Shown: positions 1 to 8,853, counted from the first letter of the stretch. The stretch is 64,000 bases of DNA from Streptomyces barkulensis (GCF_002843305.1 NZ_PGSG01000119.1:62001-126000), one strand, 5' to 3'. Notes: a model not told the origin generated them from the letters alone. A program made the numbers and translations.

Positions 1-671
1 AGGGCGTCACCCGGCAGGACATGGACGAGTTCGGCGTGCGGTCGCAGAACCTCGCCGAGAAGGCCATCGCCTCCGGCTTCTGGGAGCGCGAGATCACCCC
101 GGTCACCCTGCCCGACGGCACGGTCGTCTCCAGGGACGACGGCCCGCGCGCGGGCGTGACCCTGGAGGGCGTACAGGGCCTCAAGCCCGTCTTCCGCCCC
201 GACGGCCTGGTCACCGCGGGCAACTGCTGCCCGCTCAACGACGGCGCCGCCGCGCTGGTGATCATGTCCGACACCAAGGCGCGCGAGCTGGGCATCACCC
301 CGCTGGCCCGGATCGTCTCCACCGGCGTCTCCGGCCTGTCCCCCGAGATCATGGGCCTGGGCCCGGTCGAGGCGTCGAAGCGGGCGCTGAAGCTGGCCGG
401 CATGACCATCGACGACATCGACCTGGTGGAGATCAACGAGGCGTTCGCCGCCCAGGTGATCCCCTCCTACCGGGACCTGGGCATCGACGTGGACAGGCTC
501 AACGTCAACGGCGGCGCCATCGCCGTCGGCCACCCCTTCGGCATGACCGGCGCCCGCATCACCACCACGCTGATCAACTCCCTCCAGTGGCACGACAAGC
601 AGTTCGGCCTGGAGACGATGTGCGTCGGCGGCGGCCAGGGCATGGCCATGGTCATCGAGCGCCTGAGCTGA
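1..671 (+). CDS. Thiolase (acetyl-CoA acetyltransferase family), C-terminal part
   Basis: This is the C-terminal ~220 residues of a thiolase; the N-terminus with the nucleophilic Cys lies upstream of the window. The reading frame is open from base 3. Thiolase motifs are clear: NEAFAAQ (base of the active site), GGAIAVGHPFGMTG with the catalytic His, and near the C-terminus CVGGGQG with the second active-site Cys. Thiolases cleave or condense acyl-CoAs in fatty-acid degradation or acetoacetyl-CoA formation; the direction and chain length cannot be told from this fragment. It ends in TGA, and a hairpin terminator lies about 130 bp downstream, so it is probably the last gene of its transcript. 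The family call is safe; substrate is not determined. Confidence 0.93.
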   Translation, partial: GVTRQDMDEFGVRSQNLAEKAIASGFWEREITPVTLPDGTVVSRDDGPRAGVTLEGVQGLKPVFRPDGLVTAGNCCPLNDGAAALVIMSDTKARELGITPLARIVSTGVSGLSPEIMGLGPVEASKRALKLAGMTIDDIDLVEINEAFAAQVIPSYRDLGIDVDRLNVNGGAIAVGHPFGMTGARITTTLINSLQWHDKQFGLETMCVGGGQGMAMVIERLS

Positions 672-800
672 ACCGGCCCCGGACGCCCGCCGCGCCGGCC
701 CGGCACCCCCGCCTCCGGCGTGGCCCGCGTCACACCGGCCCGGCGCGCGATGTGATCTGACTCACCGTCGGCGCGCCGTCGATGCACCGGTGAGACCGAA

Positions 801-835
801 GAGCCCCCAGGATGTGACCTATGTCCTGGGGGCTC
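801..835 (+). terminator. Hairpin terminator after the thiolase gene
   Basis: A 12-bp perfect stem (GAGCCCCCAGGA / TCCTGGGGGCTC) with an 11-base loop lies in the 313-bp gap between the thiolase stop and the next start. There is no strong T-run, as is usual for Streptomyces terminators. I see no other gene in the gap; the remaining ~150 bp before 985 probably hold the promoter of the next gene. Confidence 0.7.
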
Positions 836-984
836 GCCGTCTTCCCTGCTCACAGGGGTTCCGTTGGTCCGCACGGGGGCCCGCGCACGCCCTTTTGGCG
901 GTGCCCGGCACACCACTCGACAGGAGATTCCCCTCCGGCTGCGATAGGAATTCAGGGGTCGGAGTTCCAACCGGGAGTACGTCA

Positions 985-2004
985 GTGAGCGCCATATCCC
1001 TCATCCTGCTGCTGGCCGCCGCCGTCGCCGCGGCTCTGGGCGGCGCCGCCCTGCACACCGCCCTGGGCCTGCGCCGCCGGCTCGCCGAGCTGCGGGTGCG
1101 GCTCGCCGCGGCCGAGGCGCGCGCGGCCCTGGCGCACGCCTTCGTCCCCCCGGCCCGCACCTCCCCGGCCGCCGAGGAGATCCGGTCGGCCGTCGCCGAC
1201 GCCCTCGCGGAGGAGCGCGAGCGCGAGCTGGCCGAGGCCCGCGCCTTCTGGGCCGCCCAGGAGGCCCGCGAGGACCGCGCCGAGAGCCTCCTGCCGGAGG
1301 TGCGCGGCACGGAGTACGAGGGCGCCGACCCCGACCCCGCGCTGCTCGACGCACTGCTGGAGCGCGCCCTGGGCGGCGGTACGCACGAGGGCGAGGCGTT
1401 CATACCGCGCCAGACGGACCGGGACGGCGACGGCTCCGGCTCCGGGCCGGGCGTCCGGCGGCCCGCCGCACCCGGCTCCGAGGAGTCCGGGGAGTCCGGG
1501 GAGTCCGGGGCGCCCGGGAACACGGCCGGGAACGACTCCGCGGAGCTGGCCGCGGCACGCCGCCGCCACCCCTCCCAGCCCGATTACGACCTGAACGGCG
1601 AGCCCGTCGTCCCCGGCCCCGCGGCCGGCCCCGAGGACCTGGAGGGATTCGGGGGCTGTGACGCCACCGAGGAACCCGGCGGTGCCGCCGAGACCGCCGA
1701 GACCGCCGACCACGAGTCCACCCGCCTGCGGCTGGCCGAACTGGCGGAGCACCGCACGCCGCTGGCCGACGTACGGCCCGGCCCGCTGGGCACGCTGGAC
1801 GTCTACGTCTTCGCCGACGGCACCACCGTCTGCATGACGCCCGGCCACCGCGAGACCGCCGAGCGGCTCGCCGCCGCGGTACGCGAGGGCGCCGATCCGG
1901 TGCTGCTGGGCGGCTCGGGCGTCCTCGGCGCGTACGCCCTCACCTTCGCGTGCGGCGAGGAGAGCGTCTACGTCCTGGCCGACCGGGTCATCGCCTCGCT
2001 CTGA
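985..2004 (+). CDS. Conserved hypothetical protein with N-terminal membrane anchor
   Basis: The product is about 339 residues, read from the GTG at 985. This start was preferred over the longer frame because it places a hydrophobic segment (residues ~4-24, rich in Leu and Ala) at the N-terminus. A charged, probably helical Ala/Glu/Arg-rich segment follows (~25-95), then a long acidic, low-complexity Gly/Ser/Pro region containing an ESG repeat (DNA repeats of a 9-base unit near 1485-1512). The well-ordered C-terminal domain (~250-339) contains VYVFADGTTVCMTPGHRE and ends FACGEESVYVLADRVIASL. The C-terminal block looks conserved, the middle looks like a variable linker. I do not recognise a function. 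Its 3' end overlaps the convergent gene by 17 bp. Confidence 0.7.
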   Translation: MSAISLILLLAAAVAAALGGAALHTALGLRRRLAELRVRLAAAEARAALAHAFVPPARTSPAAEEIRSAVADALAEERERELAEARAFWAAQEAREDRAESLLPEVRGTEYEGADPDPALLDALLERALGGGTHEGEAFIPRQTDRDGDGSGSGPGVRRPAAPGSEESGESGESGAPGNTAGNDSAELAAARRRHPSQPDYDLNGEPVVPGPAAGPEDLEGFGGCDATEEPGGAAETAETADHESTRLRLAELAEHRTPLADVRPGPLGTLDVYVFADGTTVCMTPGHRETAERLAAAVREGADPVLLGGSGVLGAYALTFACGEESVYVLADRVIASL

Positions 2005-2344
2005 ACGCCGCTTCGAGCGCCGCGGACTCGGCGGCCTCCACCAGCGCCACGGCCCCGGCCAGCTCCCGGGGCCCGGCCCCGGCCCGATCCCCGGCCGTCC
2101 GCAGCGCCTCCGCCAGATCGTGCCCGGCCACCGCGAGTTGGTCCCCGGCGGCGAAGAGGCCCGCGTCGGGCAGGGGGCGCGTGGGGCGGCCGGGGGACTC
2201 CAGGCGCTGGGCGCGGTCGGCCAACTCCCCCGCCAGTGCGAGCCCCTCGGCCGCGGCGCCCCGGGCCAGGGCGCTGTGCGGCATGGCACGCAGCCGGTCG
2301 GCGAAGCGGTCCACGGCGGTCAGCAGGGGGGTCACGTCGAGCAC
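1988..2344 (-). CDS. Small conserved hypothetical, Ala-rich helical protein
   Basis: A 118-residue protein beginning MLDVTPLLTAVDRFADRLRAMPHSAL and almost wholly Ala/Leu/Glu/Arg, predicted to be helical, with no signal peptide or membrane segment. It converges on the upstream hypothetical gene with a 17-bp overlap of the 3' ends. The codon pattern fits a real Streptomyces gene (GC-rich third positions in this frame), and the product resembles small uncharacterised actinobacterial proteins. No function can be assigned; other frames here are longer but look like shadows. Confidence 0.6.
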   Translation of the reverse strand: MLDVTPLLTAVDRFADRLRAMPHSALARGAAAEGLALAGELADRAQRLESPGRPTRPLPDAGLFAAGDQLAVAGHDLAEALRTAGDRAGAGPRELAGAVALVEAAESAALEAAFRARR

Positions 2345-2459
2345 GGCGCAACCCTATGCGCCCCGCGCACACGGCCGCCAATGGGCCGCCAACCGGCCGC
2401 CGGCGGGCGGAACGCACAGTGGCACGCGGAAGGCGCGCAGGAGCCGCGCGGGACGCGCG

Positions 2460-2494
2460 GAGGGCCCCCGGGGCGCTGTGCCCCGGGAGCCCTC
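2460..2494 (-). terminator. Terminator of the Bax-inhibitor-1 gene
   Basis: A 15-bp stem with one mismatch (GAGGGCCCCCGGGGC / GCCCCGGGAGCCCTC) around a 5-base loop, about 50 bp past the stop codon of the minus-strand gene. Confidence 0.65.
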
Positions 2495-2541
2495 ACAGGT
2501 CCCGTCCGGTCCGGCCTGGAGGCCGGGGCCGGGCAGCCGGA

Positions 2542-3408
2542 TCAGTCGCTGCTCTGCAGGATGGCGATCAGCCGCAGGAACTCCAGGTAGATCCAGACCA
2601 GGGTCAGGGTCAGACCGAAGGCGGCCAGCCAGGACTCCTCGCGGGGGGCGCCGTAGGCGATGCCGTCCTCGACCTGCTTGAAGTCCAGGGCCAGGAAGGC
2701 GGCGCCGAGCACGATGCCGATGACGCCGAACAGGATGCCCAGGCCACCGCTGCGGAAGCCGAGGCCGTCACCGCCGCCGAAGACGGCGAACAGCAGGTTG
2801 ATGCCCATCAGCAGGACGAAGCCGATGGCCGCGGCCATCACGAAGCGGTAGAAGCGCCGCGTGACGCGGATGATGCGGGCCTTGTACATGAACAGCACCG
2901 CGGCGAAGACCGCCATGGTGCCCAGCACCGCCTGCATCGCCGCACCGTTGGCGATGTAGCTGTCGACGTAGTTGCTGATGGCTCCGAGGAACAGGCCCTC
3001 GAAGGCGGCGTAGGCCAGGATCAGCGGAGGCGACGCCTTGCGCTTGAAGGACTGCACCAGGCCCAGGACCAGCGCGATCAGCATCGCGCCCAGGGCCAGA
3101 CCGAGCGACAGGTCCGTGATCCACGCCACAGCCGCCATGGCGACGACCAGGCCGACCGTCATCGCCGTACGGGCGACGACGTCGTCCATCGTCATCCGGC
3201 CGGCCTGCGGCGGGGCGGCGGGCGGGAAGCCCGGCTGTCCGGCCGTCTGGGGCTGCTGGGCGTAGGGGTTGGTGGGCTGGGCGCCGGTCGCGTACGGGTT
3301 GGCGGCGTACGGGTTCCCGGCCTGCGGCTGCTGCGTGGCGTTGAAACCGGCGTAGCCGTTGTCTCGGCTGAATCCCCGTCGCGAGAAGACCGGGTTACTG
3401 CTCCTCAT
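2542..3408 (-). CDS. Bax inhibitor-1 / YccA family membrane protein
   Basis: A 288-residue protein read from the ATG at 3408, preceded 7 bases upstream by a strong GGAGG; the longer frame has no support. The N-terminal ~70 residues are a soluble Asn/Pro/Gln/Tyr-rich tail (NPYAANPYATGAQPTNPYAQ type), followed by about seven hydrophobic helices covering residues ~85-285. This architecture and the helix spacing match actinobacterial Bax-inhibitor-1-like proteins, pH-sensitive calcium-leak channels of the cytoplasmic membrane in characterised homologues. Its physiological role in Streptomyces is unknown. The gene stands alone, with its own terminator and a ~180-bp upstream gap. Confidence 0.88.
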   Translation of the reverse strand: MRSSNPVFSRRGFSRDNGYAGFNATQQPQAGNPYAANPYATGAQPTNPYAQQPQTAGQPGFPPAAPPQAGRMTMDDVVARTAMTVGLVVAMAAVAWITDLSLGLALGAMLIALVLGLVQSFKRKASPPLILAYAAFEGLFLGAISNYVDSYIANGAAMQAVLGTMAVFAAVLFMYKARIIRVTRRFYRFVMAAAIGFVLLMGINLLFAVFGGGDGLGFRSGGLGILFGVIGIVLGAAFLALDFKQVEDGIAYGAPREESWLAAFGLTLTLVWIYLEFLRLIAILQSSD

Positions 3409-3589
3409 CTCACTCCTCCATGGCCGCACCGCGCGGCCCTTCCTCAAGAGTAATGCTTTAGCAAAGACCGCACGGTAGTGCACTGGCATGAACGACGGAA
3501 GGAGTCGTGATTGTTCCGGTACCCGGCGGCGTGCCGGTGATGCCCCGCCAGGGGGCCGCCACGCACCCGTCCGGGCCGCGCCCGGACGG

Positions 3590-4039
3590 TCAGGACGGCG
3601 GGAGGGGGCAGGGGGTGTGCGGGTGGTGGCGGTTCGGGCAGCAGACCACGGAGAACGACGCCATCGACCCGGACGCGGTCCAGTAGCCCCACGTGACGTC
3701 GACGCCCCGCGGCAGCGCGTCCCGCGCGTACGCGGTCTTCGTCTCCACGCCCACGTACGACCGCCCGCCGTCGTCCCGTGCCTTCGGCGGGTTGTCCGCG
3801 TGGTTCTTCTCCAGCCATGTGACGGCCGCCTCCACCTCCGTCCACGTCCGGCCGCGAGCGGCCTGCGCACGGCGCAGCAGCCAGTGGCCGGTCATCGTCG
3901 GCGGCACCGCCGACGCGAGGAAGGCCTGCGTCCGCGGGTCGCCGGGCGTGCTCCCGGGGCGTCGCGGCCCCTCCCTCGCGTACTCCGTACCGCTGCCGAC
4001 CCACGGGCCGAACCCGTGCCAGTGCCCCGTCCAGACCAC
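3590..4039 (-). CDS. Conserved hypothetical protein (149 aa)
   Basis: Read from the GTG at 4039 because GGAAGGGAG lies 5 bases upstream. The protein opens with an aromatic block (WTGHWHGFGPWVGSG), has a central segment with LASAVPPTMTGHWLLRRAQAA and TWTEVEAAVTWLEKNHADNPP, and ends in a Cys-Cys/His-rich tail (SFSVVCCPNRHHPHTPC). The His and paired Cys could bind metal, but that is inference. It looks like a compact cytoplasmic protein of a type seen singly in Streptomyces. No function is assigned. It lies between the Bax-inhibitor gene and a decayed regulator remnant. Confidence 0.65.
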   Translation of the reverse strand: MVWTGHWHGFGPWVGSGTEYAREGPRRPGSTPGDPRTQAFLASAVPPTMTGHWLLRRAQAARGRTWTEVEAAVTWLEKNHADNPPKARDDGGRSYVGVETKTAYARDALPRGVDVTWGYWTASGSMASFSVVCCPNRHHPHTPCPLPPS

Positions 4040-4239
4040 CTGTCGCTCCCTTCCGGCGAAGAGGGCGGGCCGCCCGGGGATGCGCCGGCGAGCCCGTCCG
4101 TGCCCGGGACGGCGGCCGGTCCGGCGTGCGCCCGGTGCCCGCCGCCGAGGCCGCCGCCGCAGAGTCTCGCGAACCGCGCCCCGCGCGCCGGGAGGCCGTA
4201 CGGGTCCGACGGAGGAATCACCCCTTCGTGTCGTCGTGC

Positions 4240-4437
4240 GGAGGGCCCGCCCTTCCGCTCCGCGCGGGCGCATGCGGCGGCCAGGGCAGGAGAGGCCGGC
4301 CGCCGACCGCTCTCGATCTTGCTCGGCGGACTGTGCGGGACATGCGCCCGAGCGGCCGGGGCCCGTTGCGTGAGACGCGCCGGCTTGCGCTGTTCGGCGA
4401 TCCGCGCGCCGATGTGGGCATCAGTGCTACGAGGCAT
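4240..4437 (-). pseudogene. Remnant of an XRE-family HTH regulator
   Basis: Starting at an ATG at 4437, about 60 residues read as an XRE helix-turn-helix domain (MPRSTDAHIGARIAEQRK, then LTQR...AARAHV, then KIESGRRPASPAL..ACARA). Several positions that are normally Leu in the helices are Pro (KPARLTQRAP, HVPHSPPSK), which would break the fold. After ACARA the match to a regulator stops and the frame runs into unrelated sequence without the usual effector part. I therefore call it a truncated, decaying gene. It lies ~220 bp beyond the 3' end of the bldA tRNA, on the same strand. The exact 3' boundary is uncertain. Confidence 0.55.
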
Positions 4438-4660
4438 GCCGATTCCGCCCGTTCCGGCCTCATCGCTCAGAACGCTGCTGCGGGATACGGCCTGGCGCGT
4501 CCGACTGTGCCGGGGCGCCGCTGTGCCGGTCTCCGCTCCGATCACTGCTTCGGTGTCGCTCGCCGCCCGCCGGTCGGCGGCTTCGGCAGCGGATCGTCCC
4601 CGGGCCGGGTGGCGGGTGGCGTCGGCGATGCCCCCGCCAGGGGCCGCGCAAGGGCCGGTG

Positions 4661-4742
4661 TGCCCGGAGCCGGATTCGAACCGGCACGGCCTGTAGGCCA
4701 ACGAGGTTTAAGCTCGTCGTGTCTGCATTCCACCATCCGGGC
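4661..4742 (-). tRNA. bldA: tRNA-Leu (anticodon UAA), bldA
   Basis: The minus strand folds as a class-II tRNA: acceptor arm GCCCGGA / TCCGGGC, T arm with GGTTCGAATCC, a variable arm, and an anticodon loop read as CT-TAA-AC, giving anticodon UAA for the UUA codon. In Streptomyces this tRNA is bldA, which limits translation of rare TTA-containing, often developmental genes. The discriminator base is A and CCA is not encoded. The 82 bases given exclude CCA. An AT-rich patch around 4841-4860, some 100 bp upstream, is the best candidate for promoter sequence, although no consensus -10 is evident. Confidence 0.93.
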
Positions 4743-5117
4743 ACCGGCTCATGGACCGCACGACTGGCTACGGCCCTCCCCTGGACGCTCAACGAGCCTA
4801 TCCGCGGCGCTCGTTCGGACAACGGGCTTCCGACCCCAGGTTGTCTGATTTTATTGGCAACTGATGCGGCATCAGCGGCGCGCGCCCCTCTTCAAAGAGG
4901 ATCACGCGCCCCCACACCACCGCCAGGAATGACGGAAAGTCGCTGCCCAGCCACAGGAAGGCATCAGGGCGTCCTCTCCTCCTCAGGGATGACACGGGCC
5001 TCCCCGGTCCCCCCGCAGACTCCCTCAGAGACCGGTTCGGGGGTGGACGCCGGTGGCCGGTTTCGCACGGACGATGGAGGGGTCCCCGTCAAGCCGCTGT
5101 GACAGGAGTCCCTTCCC
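4743..5117. promoter_or_regulatory. Intergenic region between bldA and ABC operon, with two palindromes
   Basis: This 375-bp gap holds no gene. It must contain the divergent promoters of bldA (minus) and the ABC operon (plus). Two operator-like palindromes are visible: CTGATGC-G-GCATCAG at 4861-4875 and CCTCTT-CA-AAGAGG at 4887-4900, just beside the only AT-rich stretch (about 4841-4860). They could bind a regulator of either unit; this is inference. No clear -35/-10 pair was recognised. Confidence 0.4.
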
Positions 5118-5909
5118 GTGACCACCAGCACCCCGTCCGACGCCCTCTCCGCGCCCTCCGCCGCCGCCGGCGCCGCGGCCGCCCGCGCCGTGGACCTGAC
5201 CAAGGTCTACGGCCAGGGCGAGACGAAGGTGGTGGCCCTGGACTCCGTCACCGTGGACTTCCGGCGGGGGGCGTTCACCGCGATCATGGGCCCGTCGGGC
5301 TCGGGCAAGTCGACGCTGATGCACTGCATGGCCGGCCTGGACTCTTTCTCCTCCGGATCGGCCTGGATCGGGGAGACCGAGCTGTCCTCCCTGAAGGAGA
5401 AGAAGCTGACCCGGCTGCGCCGGGACAAGATCGGGTTCATCTTCCAGGCGTTCAACCTGCTGCCCACCCTGACGGCGCTGGAGAACATCACGCTGCCCAT
5501 GGACATCGCAGGCCGCAGGCCGGACCGGGAGTGGCTGGACCGCGTGGTGGAGACGGTGGGCCTGTCGGGACGGCTCAAGCACCGTCCCAACCAGCTCTCC
5601 GGCGGCCAGCAGCAGCGTGTGGCGGTCGCCCGCGCCCTGGCCGCCCGGCCGGAGATCATCTTCGGTGACGAGCCGACCGGCAACCTCGACTCGCGCTCCG
5701 GCTCGGAAGTGCTGGGCTTCCTGCGCAACTCGGTGCGGGAGCTGGGCCAGACCGTGGTCATGGTGACCCACGACCCGGTGGCCGCCTCGTACGCGGACCG
5801 GGTCGTCTTCCTCGCCGACGGCCGGATCGTCGACGACATGGCCGACCCCACCGCCGAGAGCGTGCTGGACCGCATGAAGGCGTTCGACGCCCGGGGCCGC
5901 ACCAGCTGA
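5118..5909 (+). CDS. ABC transporter ATP-binding protein, LolD/MacB-like (copy 1)
   Basis: A 263-residue ATPase of the LolD/MacB/FtsE-like group, starting at GTG 5118 with AGGAG upstream. Walker A GPSGSGKST is at 58-66, the signature LSGGQ at 159-163, Walker B IIFGDE at 179-184, and the H-loop His near 217. It is followed 72 bp later by a permease of the matching FtsX type, so the pair forms one transporter of the MacB kind, probably a mechanotransmission or export system for lipids, peptides or antibiotics; the substrate is unknown. Bases 5397-5677 differ at only five positions from the second ATPase gene of this window (50811-51091), while flanking regions differ more, which suggests gene conversion. 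Confidence 0.93.
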   Translation: MTTSTPSDALSAPSAAAGAAAARAVDLTKVYGQGETKVVALDSVTVDFRRGAFTAIMGPSGSGKSTLMHCMAGLDSFSSGSAWIGETELSSLKEKKLTRLRRDKIGFIFQAFNLLPTLTALENITLPMDIAGRRPDREWLDRVVETVGLSGRLKHRPNQLSGGQQQRVAVARALAARPEIIFGDEPTGNLDSRSGSEVLGFLRNSVRELGQTVVMVTHDPVAASYADRVVFLADGRIVDDMADPTAESVLDRMKAFDARGRTS

Positions 5910-5981
5910 CCGGCCGGACCCCGGCCCCCGACACCCCCGACCCGCCGCGCCGCCACACCTATCCCAGGATCACGAGACCCC

Positions 5982-8516
5982 ATGTTCCGTACCGCCCTGC
6001 GCAATGTGCTCGCGCACAAGGCCAGACTGCTGATGACCACGCTCGCCGTCATGCTCGGCGTGGCGTTCGTCGCCGGCACCCTGGTCTTCACCGCCACCCT
6101 CTCCGAGGCCTTCGCGAGGAGCTCCGCCAAGGGCTTCGAGGCCGTCGACGTGGTCGTCCGCCCCGACTTCTCCAGCGACGAGGCCGACCCCGGCGGCCCC
6201 TCGGACCTCTCCGGCGAACTGCTGGAGCGGACGCGGGAGCTGCCGGGCGTCGATCACGCCACCGGAGCCGTCTTTGGCTTCGCCGCCCTCGCCGGCAAGG
6301 ACGGCGAACTGGTCGGCGAGGGCTGGTCGACCCAGGGCGGCAACTACGACACCGGCCCGGACGGATCGGGCGAGGACCCGCGCTACGACCTGCGCGAGGG
6401 CCGCGCCCCGCAGCGCGCCGGCGAGATCGCGCTGGACTCCGCGACCGCCGGGCGCACCGGCTACGGGGTCGGCGACACCGTACGGCTGTCCGTCAGCGGC
6501 CCGGTCCGCGAGGAGAAGGTCACCGGCGTCTTCGACACCGACGACGGCAACGTCGCCGCCGGCGGCACCCTGGTGCTGTTCGACACCGCCACCGCCCAGG
6601 AGCTGTTCTCACAGCCCGGCCTGTACAGCGAGATCGTCCTGACGGCCGCCGACGGCGTGGGCCAGGGGGAGTTGAGGAAGAGCGTCGAGAGGATCCTGCC
6701 CGAGCAGACCGAGGCGGTCACCGGGCAGGCGCTCGCCGACGACCAGGCGAGGATGATCGAGGCGGAGATGGAGGGCATGCGCACCGGGCTGCTGGTGTTC
6801 GCCGGGATCTCGCTCTTCGTCGGCGTCTTCATCATCGCCAACACCTTCACCATGCTGGTCGCCCAGCGCACGAAGGAGCTGGCGCTGCTGCGCGCGGTCG
6901 GCGCGAGCCGCCGCCAGGTGACCCGCTCGGTGCTGGTGGAGGCCGTGGTCGTCGGCGCGGTCGCCGCGGGGATCGGCCTGCTGGCGGGCATCGGGATCGG
7001 CGCCGGGCTGCGCTCGCTGATGGGCTCCCTCGGCGTCACCGTGCCGGACGGCCCGCTGATGGTCACTCCGGCCGCGATCATCGCCTCGCTGGTCGTCGGC
7101 ATCGCGGTCACCGTGGTCGCGGCCTGGCTGCCCGCCCGTCGCGCCGCGAAGGTGCCGCCGGTCGCCGCGATGAACAGCGTGCACGCACCCGCCACCGTCC
7201 GCGGTCTGGTCGTGCGCAACACCATCGGCGCGGTCCTGGCCGGCGCCGGGGCCGTGCTGGTGCTGGCCGCCACCGGCATGGACGACGGCAAGATCCCGAT
7301 GGGCGCGGGCGCCGGGCTGCTGGTGATCGGCGTGTTCGTGCTGACGCCTCTGCTGTCGCGCCCGGTGATCGCGCTGACCTCGCCCGTGATGCGCACGGCC
7401 GGCGTGTCGGGCAAGCTGGCGCGTCTCAACGCCGTGCGCAACCCGCGCCGCACCGCCACCACCGCCGCGGCGCTGATGATCGGCCTCACGCTGATCACCG
7501 GTCTGACCGTGATAGCGAGCAGCGTCCAGAAGGGCGTCGACAAGATGGCCACCGAGGCGCTCAAGGCCGACTACGTGGTCTCGATGGCCAACTACAGGCC
7601 GCTGTCGCCGGAGATCGAGCGGACGCTGGCCGGGCAGGAGGAGGTCACAGCCCTCAGCCCGATGCGCAACTCCCTCTCCCGCATCGGCGACGAGTACGAG
7701 TTCCTCACCGGCGTCGACGGCGAGGACTTCGGCGAGCTGACCGAACTGGACTTCGCCGAGGGCTCGTTCGCGGGCCTGGGCGGCGAGGGCGTCATCGTGG
7801 ACACCGGCACCGCGAAGGAGCACGGCTGGAAGACCGGCTCGACCTTCGAGGTGGTCTACGAGGACGGCGAGCGCGGCGAGCTGACCGTCGGGGGCGTGTA
7901 CCGGGACAACGAGATGATGACCGGCATCATGCTCGACACCGCCGCCCTGGACCCGCATCTGGAGAAGGTCACCAGCATGCAGGTGCTGGTGGCCACCGAG
8001 GGCGGCGCGAGCGAGTCGGCGAGGTCCGCCCTGGAGGACGCCCTGGGCAACAACCCGGCCGTTCTCGTCCAGGACGAGGAGGACGTCTCGGAGTCCGTCG
8101 CCCAGATGATCACGCTGATGCTGAACATGCTCTACGGGCTGCTGGCCATGGCCGTGGTCGTCGCGGTGCTGGGAGTGGTCAACACCCTGGCCATGTCGGT
8201 CTTCGAGCGGTCGCAGGAGATCGGGATGCTGCGGGCGATCGGCCTGGACCGGCGCGGCACCAAGCGGATGGTCCGGCTGGAGTCGCTGGTGATCTCGCTG
8301 TTCGGCGGGGTGCTCGGCATCGGTCTGGGCGTCTTCTTCGGCTGGGCGGCCGGGGAGCTGATCTCGGCGTCGCTGCCCACCTACGAACTGGTGCTGCCCT
8401 GGGAGCGCATGGGCGTCTTCCTGGCGCTGGCCGCGCTGGTGGGCGTGCTGGCCGCGCTGTGGCCGGCACGGCGGGCGGCGCGGATGGACATGCTGGAGGC
8501 CATCAGGACCGAGTGA
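5982..8516 (+). CDS. ABC transporter permease, FtsX/MacB type (copy 1)
   Basis: An 844-residue permease that starts at ATG 5982 and follows the ATPase gene. It has the double-FtsX layout: an N-terminal membrane helix (~12-34), an extracellular MacB periplasmic-core-like domain (~40-255), three helices (~260-390) carrying the motif TKELALLRAVGASRRQV, two helices (~410-460), a second N-terminal-type helix and extracellular domain (~490-700), and three final helices with RSQEIGMLRAIGLDRR. Such proteins work with LolD-like ATPases and move substrates within or beyond the outer leaflet rather than through a channel. The substrate is unknown. A strong terminator follows. The 858-residue protein at 48006-50582 is its paralogue. 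Confidence 0.92.
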   Translation: MFRTALRNVLAHKARLLMTTLAVMLGVAFVAGTLVFTATLSEAFARSSAKGFEAVDVVVRPDFSSDEADPGGPSDLSGELLERTRELPGVDHATGAVFGFAALAGKDGELVGEGWSTQGGNYDTGPDGSGEDPRYDLREGRAPQRAGEIALDSATAGRTGYGVGDTVRLSVSGPVREEKVTGVFDTDDGNVAAGGTLVLFDTATAQELFSQPGLYSEIVLTAADGVGQGELRKSVERILPEQTEAVTGQALADDQARMIEAEMEGMRTGLLVFAGISLFVGVFIIANTFTMLVAQRTKELALLRAVGASRRQVTRSVLVEAVVVGAVAAGIGLLAGIGIGAGLRSLMGSLGVTVPDGPLMVTPAAIIASLVVGIAVTVVAAWLPARRAAKVPPVAAMNSVHAPATVRGLVVRNTIGAVLAGAGAVLVLAATGMDDGKIPMGAGAGLLVIGVFVLTPLLSRPVIALTSPVMRTAGVSGKLARLNAVRNPRRTATTAAALMIGLTLITGLTVIASSVQKGVDKMATEALKADYVVSMANYRPLSPEIERTLAGQEEVTALSPMRNSLSRIGDEYEFLTGVDGEDFGELTELDFAEGSFAGLGGEGVIVDTGTAKEHGWKTGSTFEVVYEDGERGELTVGGVYRDNEMMTGIMLDTAALDPHLEKVTSMQVLVATEGGASESARSALEDALGNNPAVLVQDEEDVSESVAQMITLMLNMLYGLLAMAVVVAVLGVVNTLAMSVFERSQEIGMLRAIGLDRRGTKRMVRLESLVISLFGGVLGIGLGVFFGWAAGELISASLPTYELVLPWERMGVFLALAALVGVLAALWPARRAARMDMLEAIRTE

Positions 8517-8546
8517 CGGGCGCGCCGCGTACGGCACGGGGCCCCG

Positions 8547-8575
8547 GGGGCCGGACCGCTCTGCGGTCCGGCCCC
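8547..8575 (+). terminator. Terminator of ABC operon 1
   Basis: A 13-bp perfect stem (GGGGCCGGACCGC / GCGGTCCGGCCCC) with loop TCT, 30 bp after the permease stop. Confidence 0.8.
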
Positions 8576-8810
8576 TTCCGTTTGCGCGGGCTCTTACGCC
8601 TTGCGCGTGCGGGCCCGGCCCGTGAGCGCCGCGGCCCCTCGTGAGCCGGGGTCCGGTACCGGGCGCGGCGGCCTCGCCGGGTGCCGGCGGCCGGATGCCG
8701 GGGCGCCCCGGTGGCCGGTGGGGCGCGCGCCGTCCGGGAGCCGGCGCGTACGAGTACCGCCGTGCGCCGGCGCGTACGTAAGGGCGGGGACGCCGGGGCG
8801 GGAAGCGACG

Positions 8811-8853
8811 AGGGGCGCCCGCCCCTCCCTGTGCGGGAGGGGCGGGCGCCCCT
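8811..8853 (-). terminator. Terminator of the NDH-2 gene
   Basis: A 19-bp perfect stem (8811-8829 and 8835-8853) with a 5-base loop, about 50 bp beyond the NDH-2 stop codon on the minus strand. The ~230 bp between this and the previous terminator contain no recognisable gene, only GC-rich spacer. Confidence 0.8.

Noticed and set aside
4126..4848. Plus-strand frame across the XRE remnant and bldA
   Set aside because: It runs through a tRNA gene and has no recognisable domain; it is chance open sequence in GC-rich DNA.
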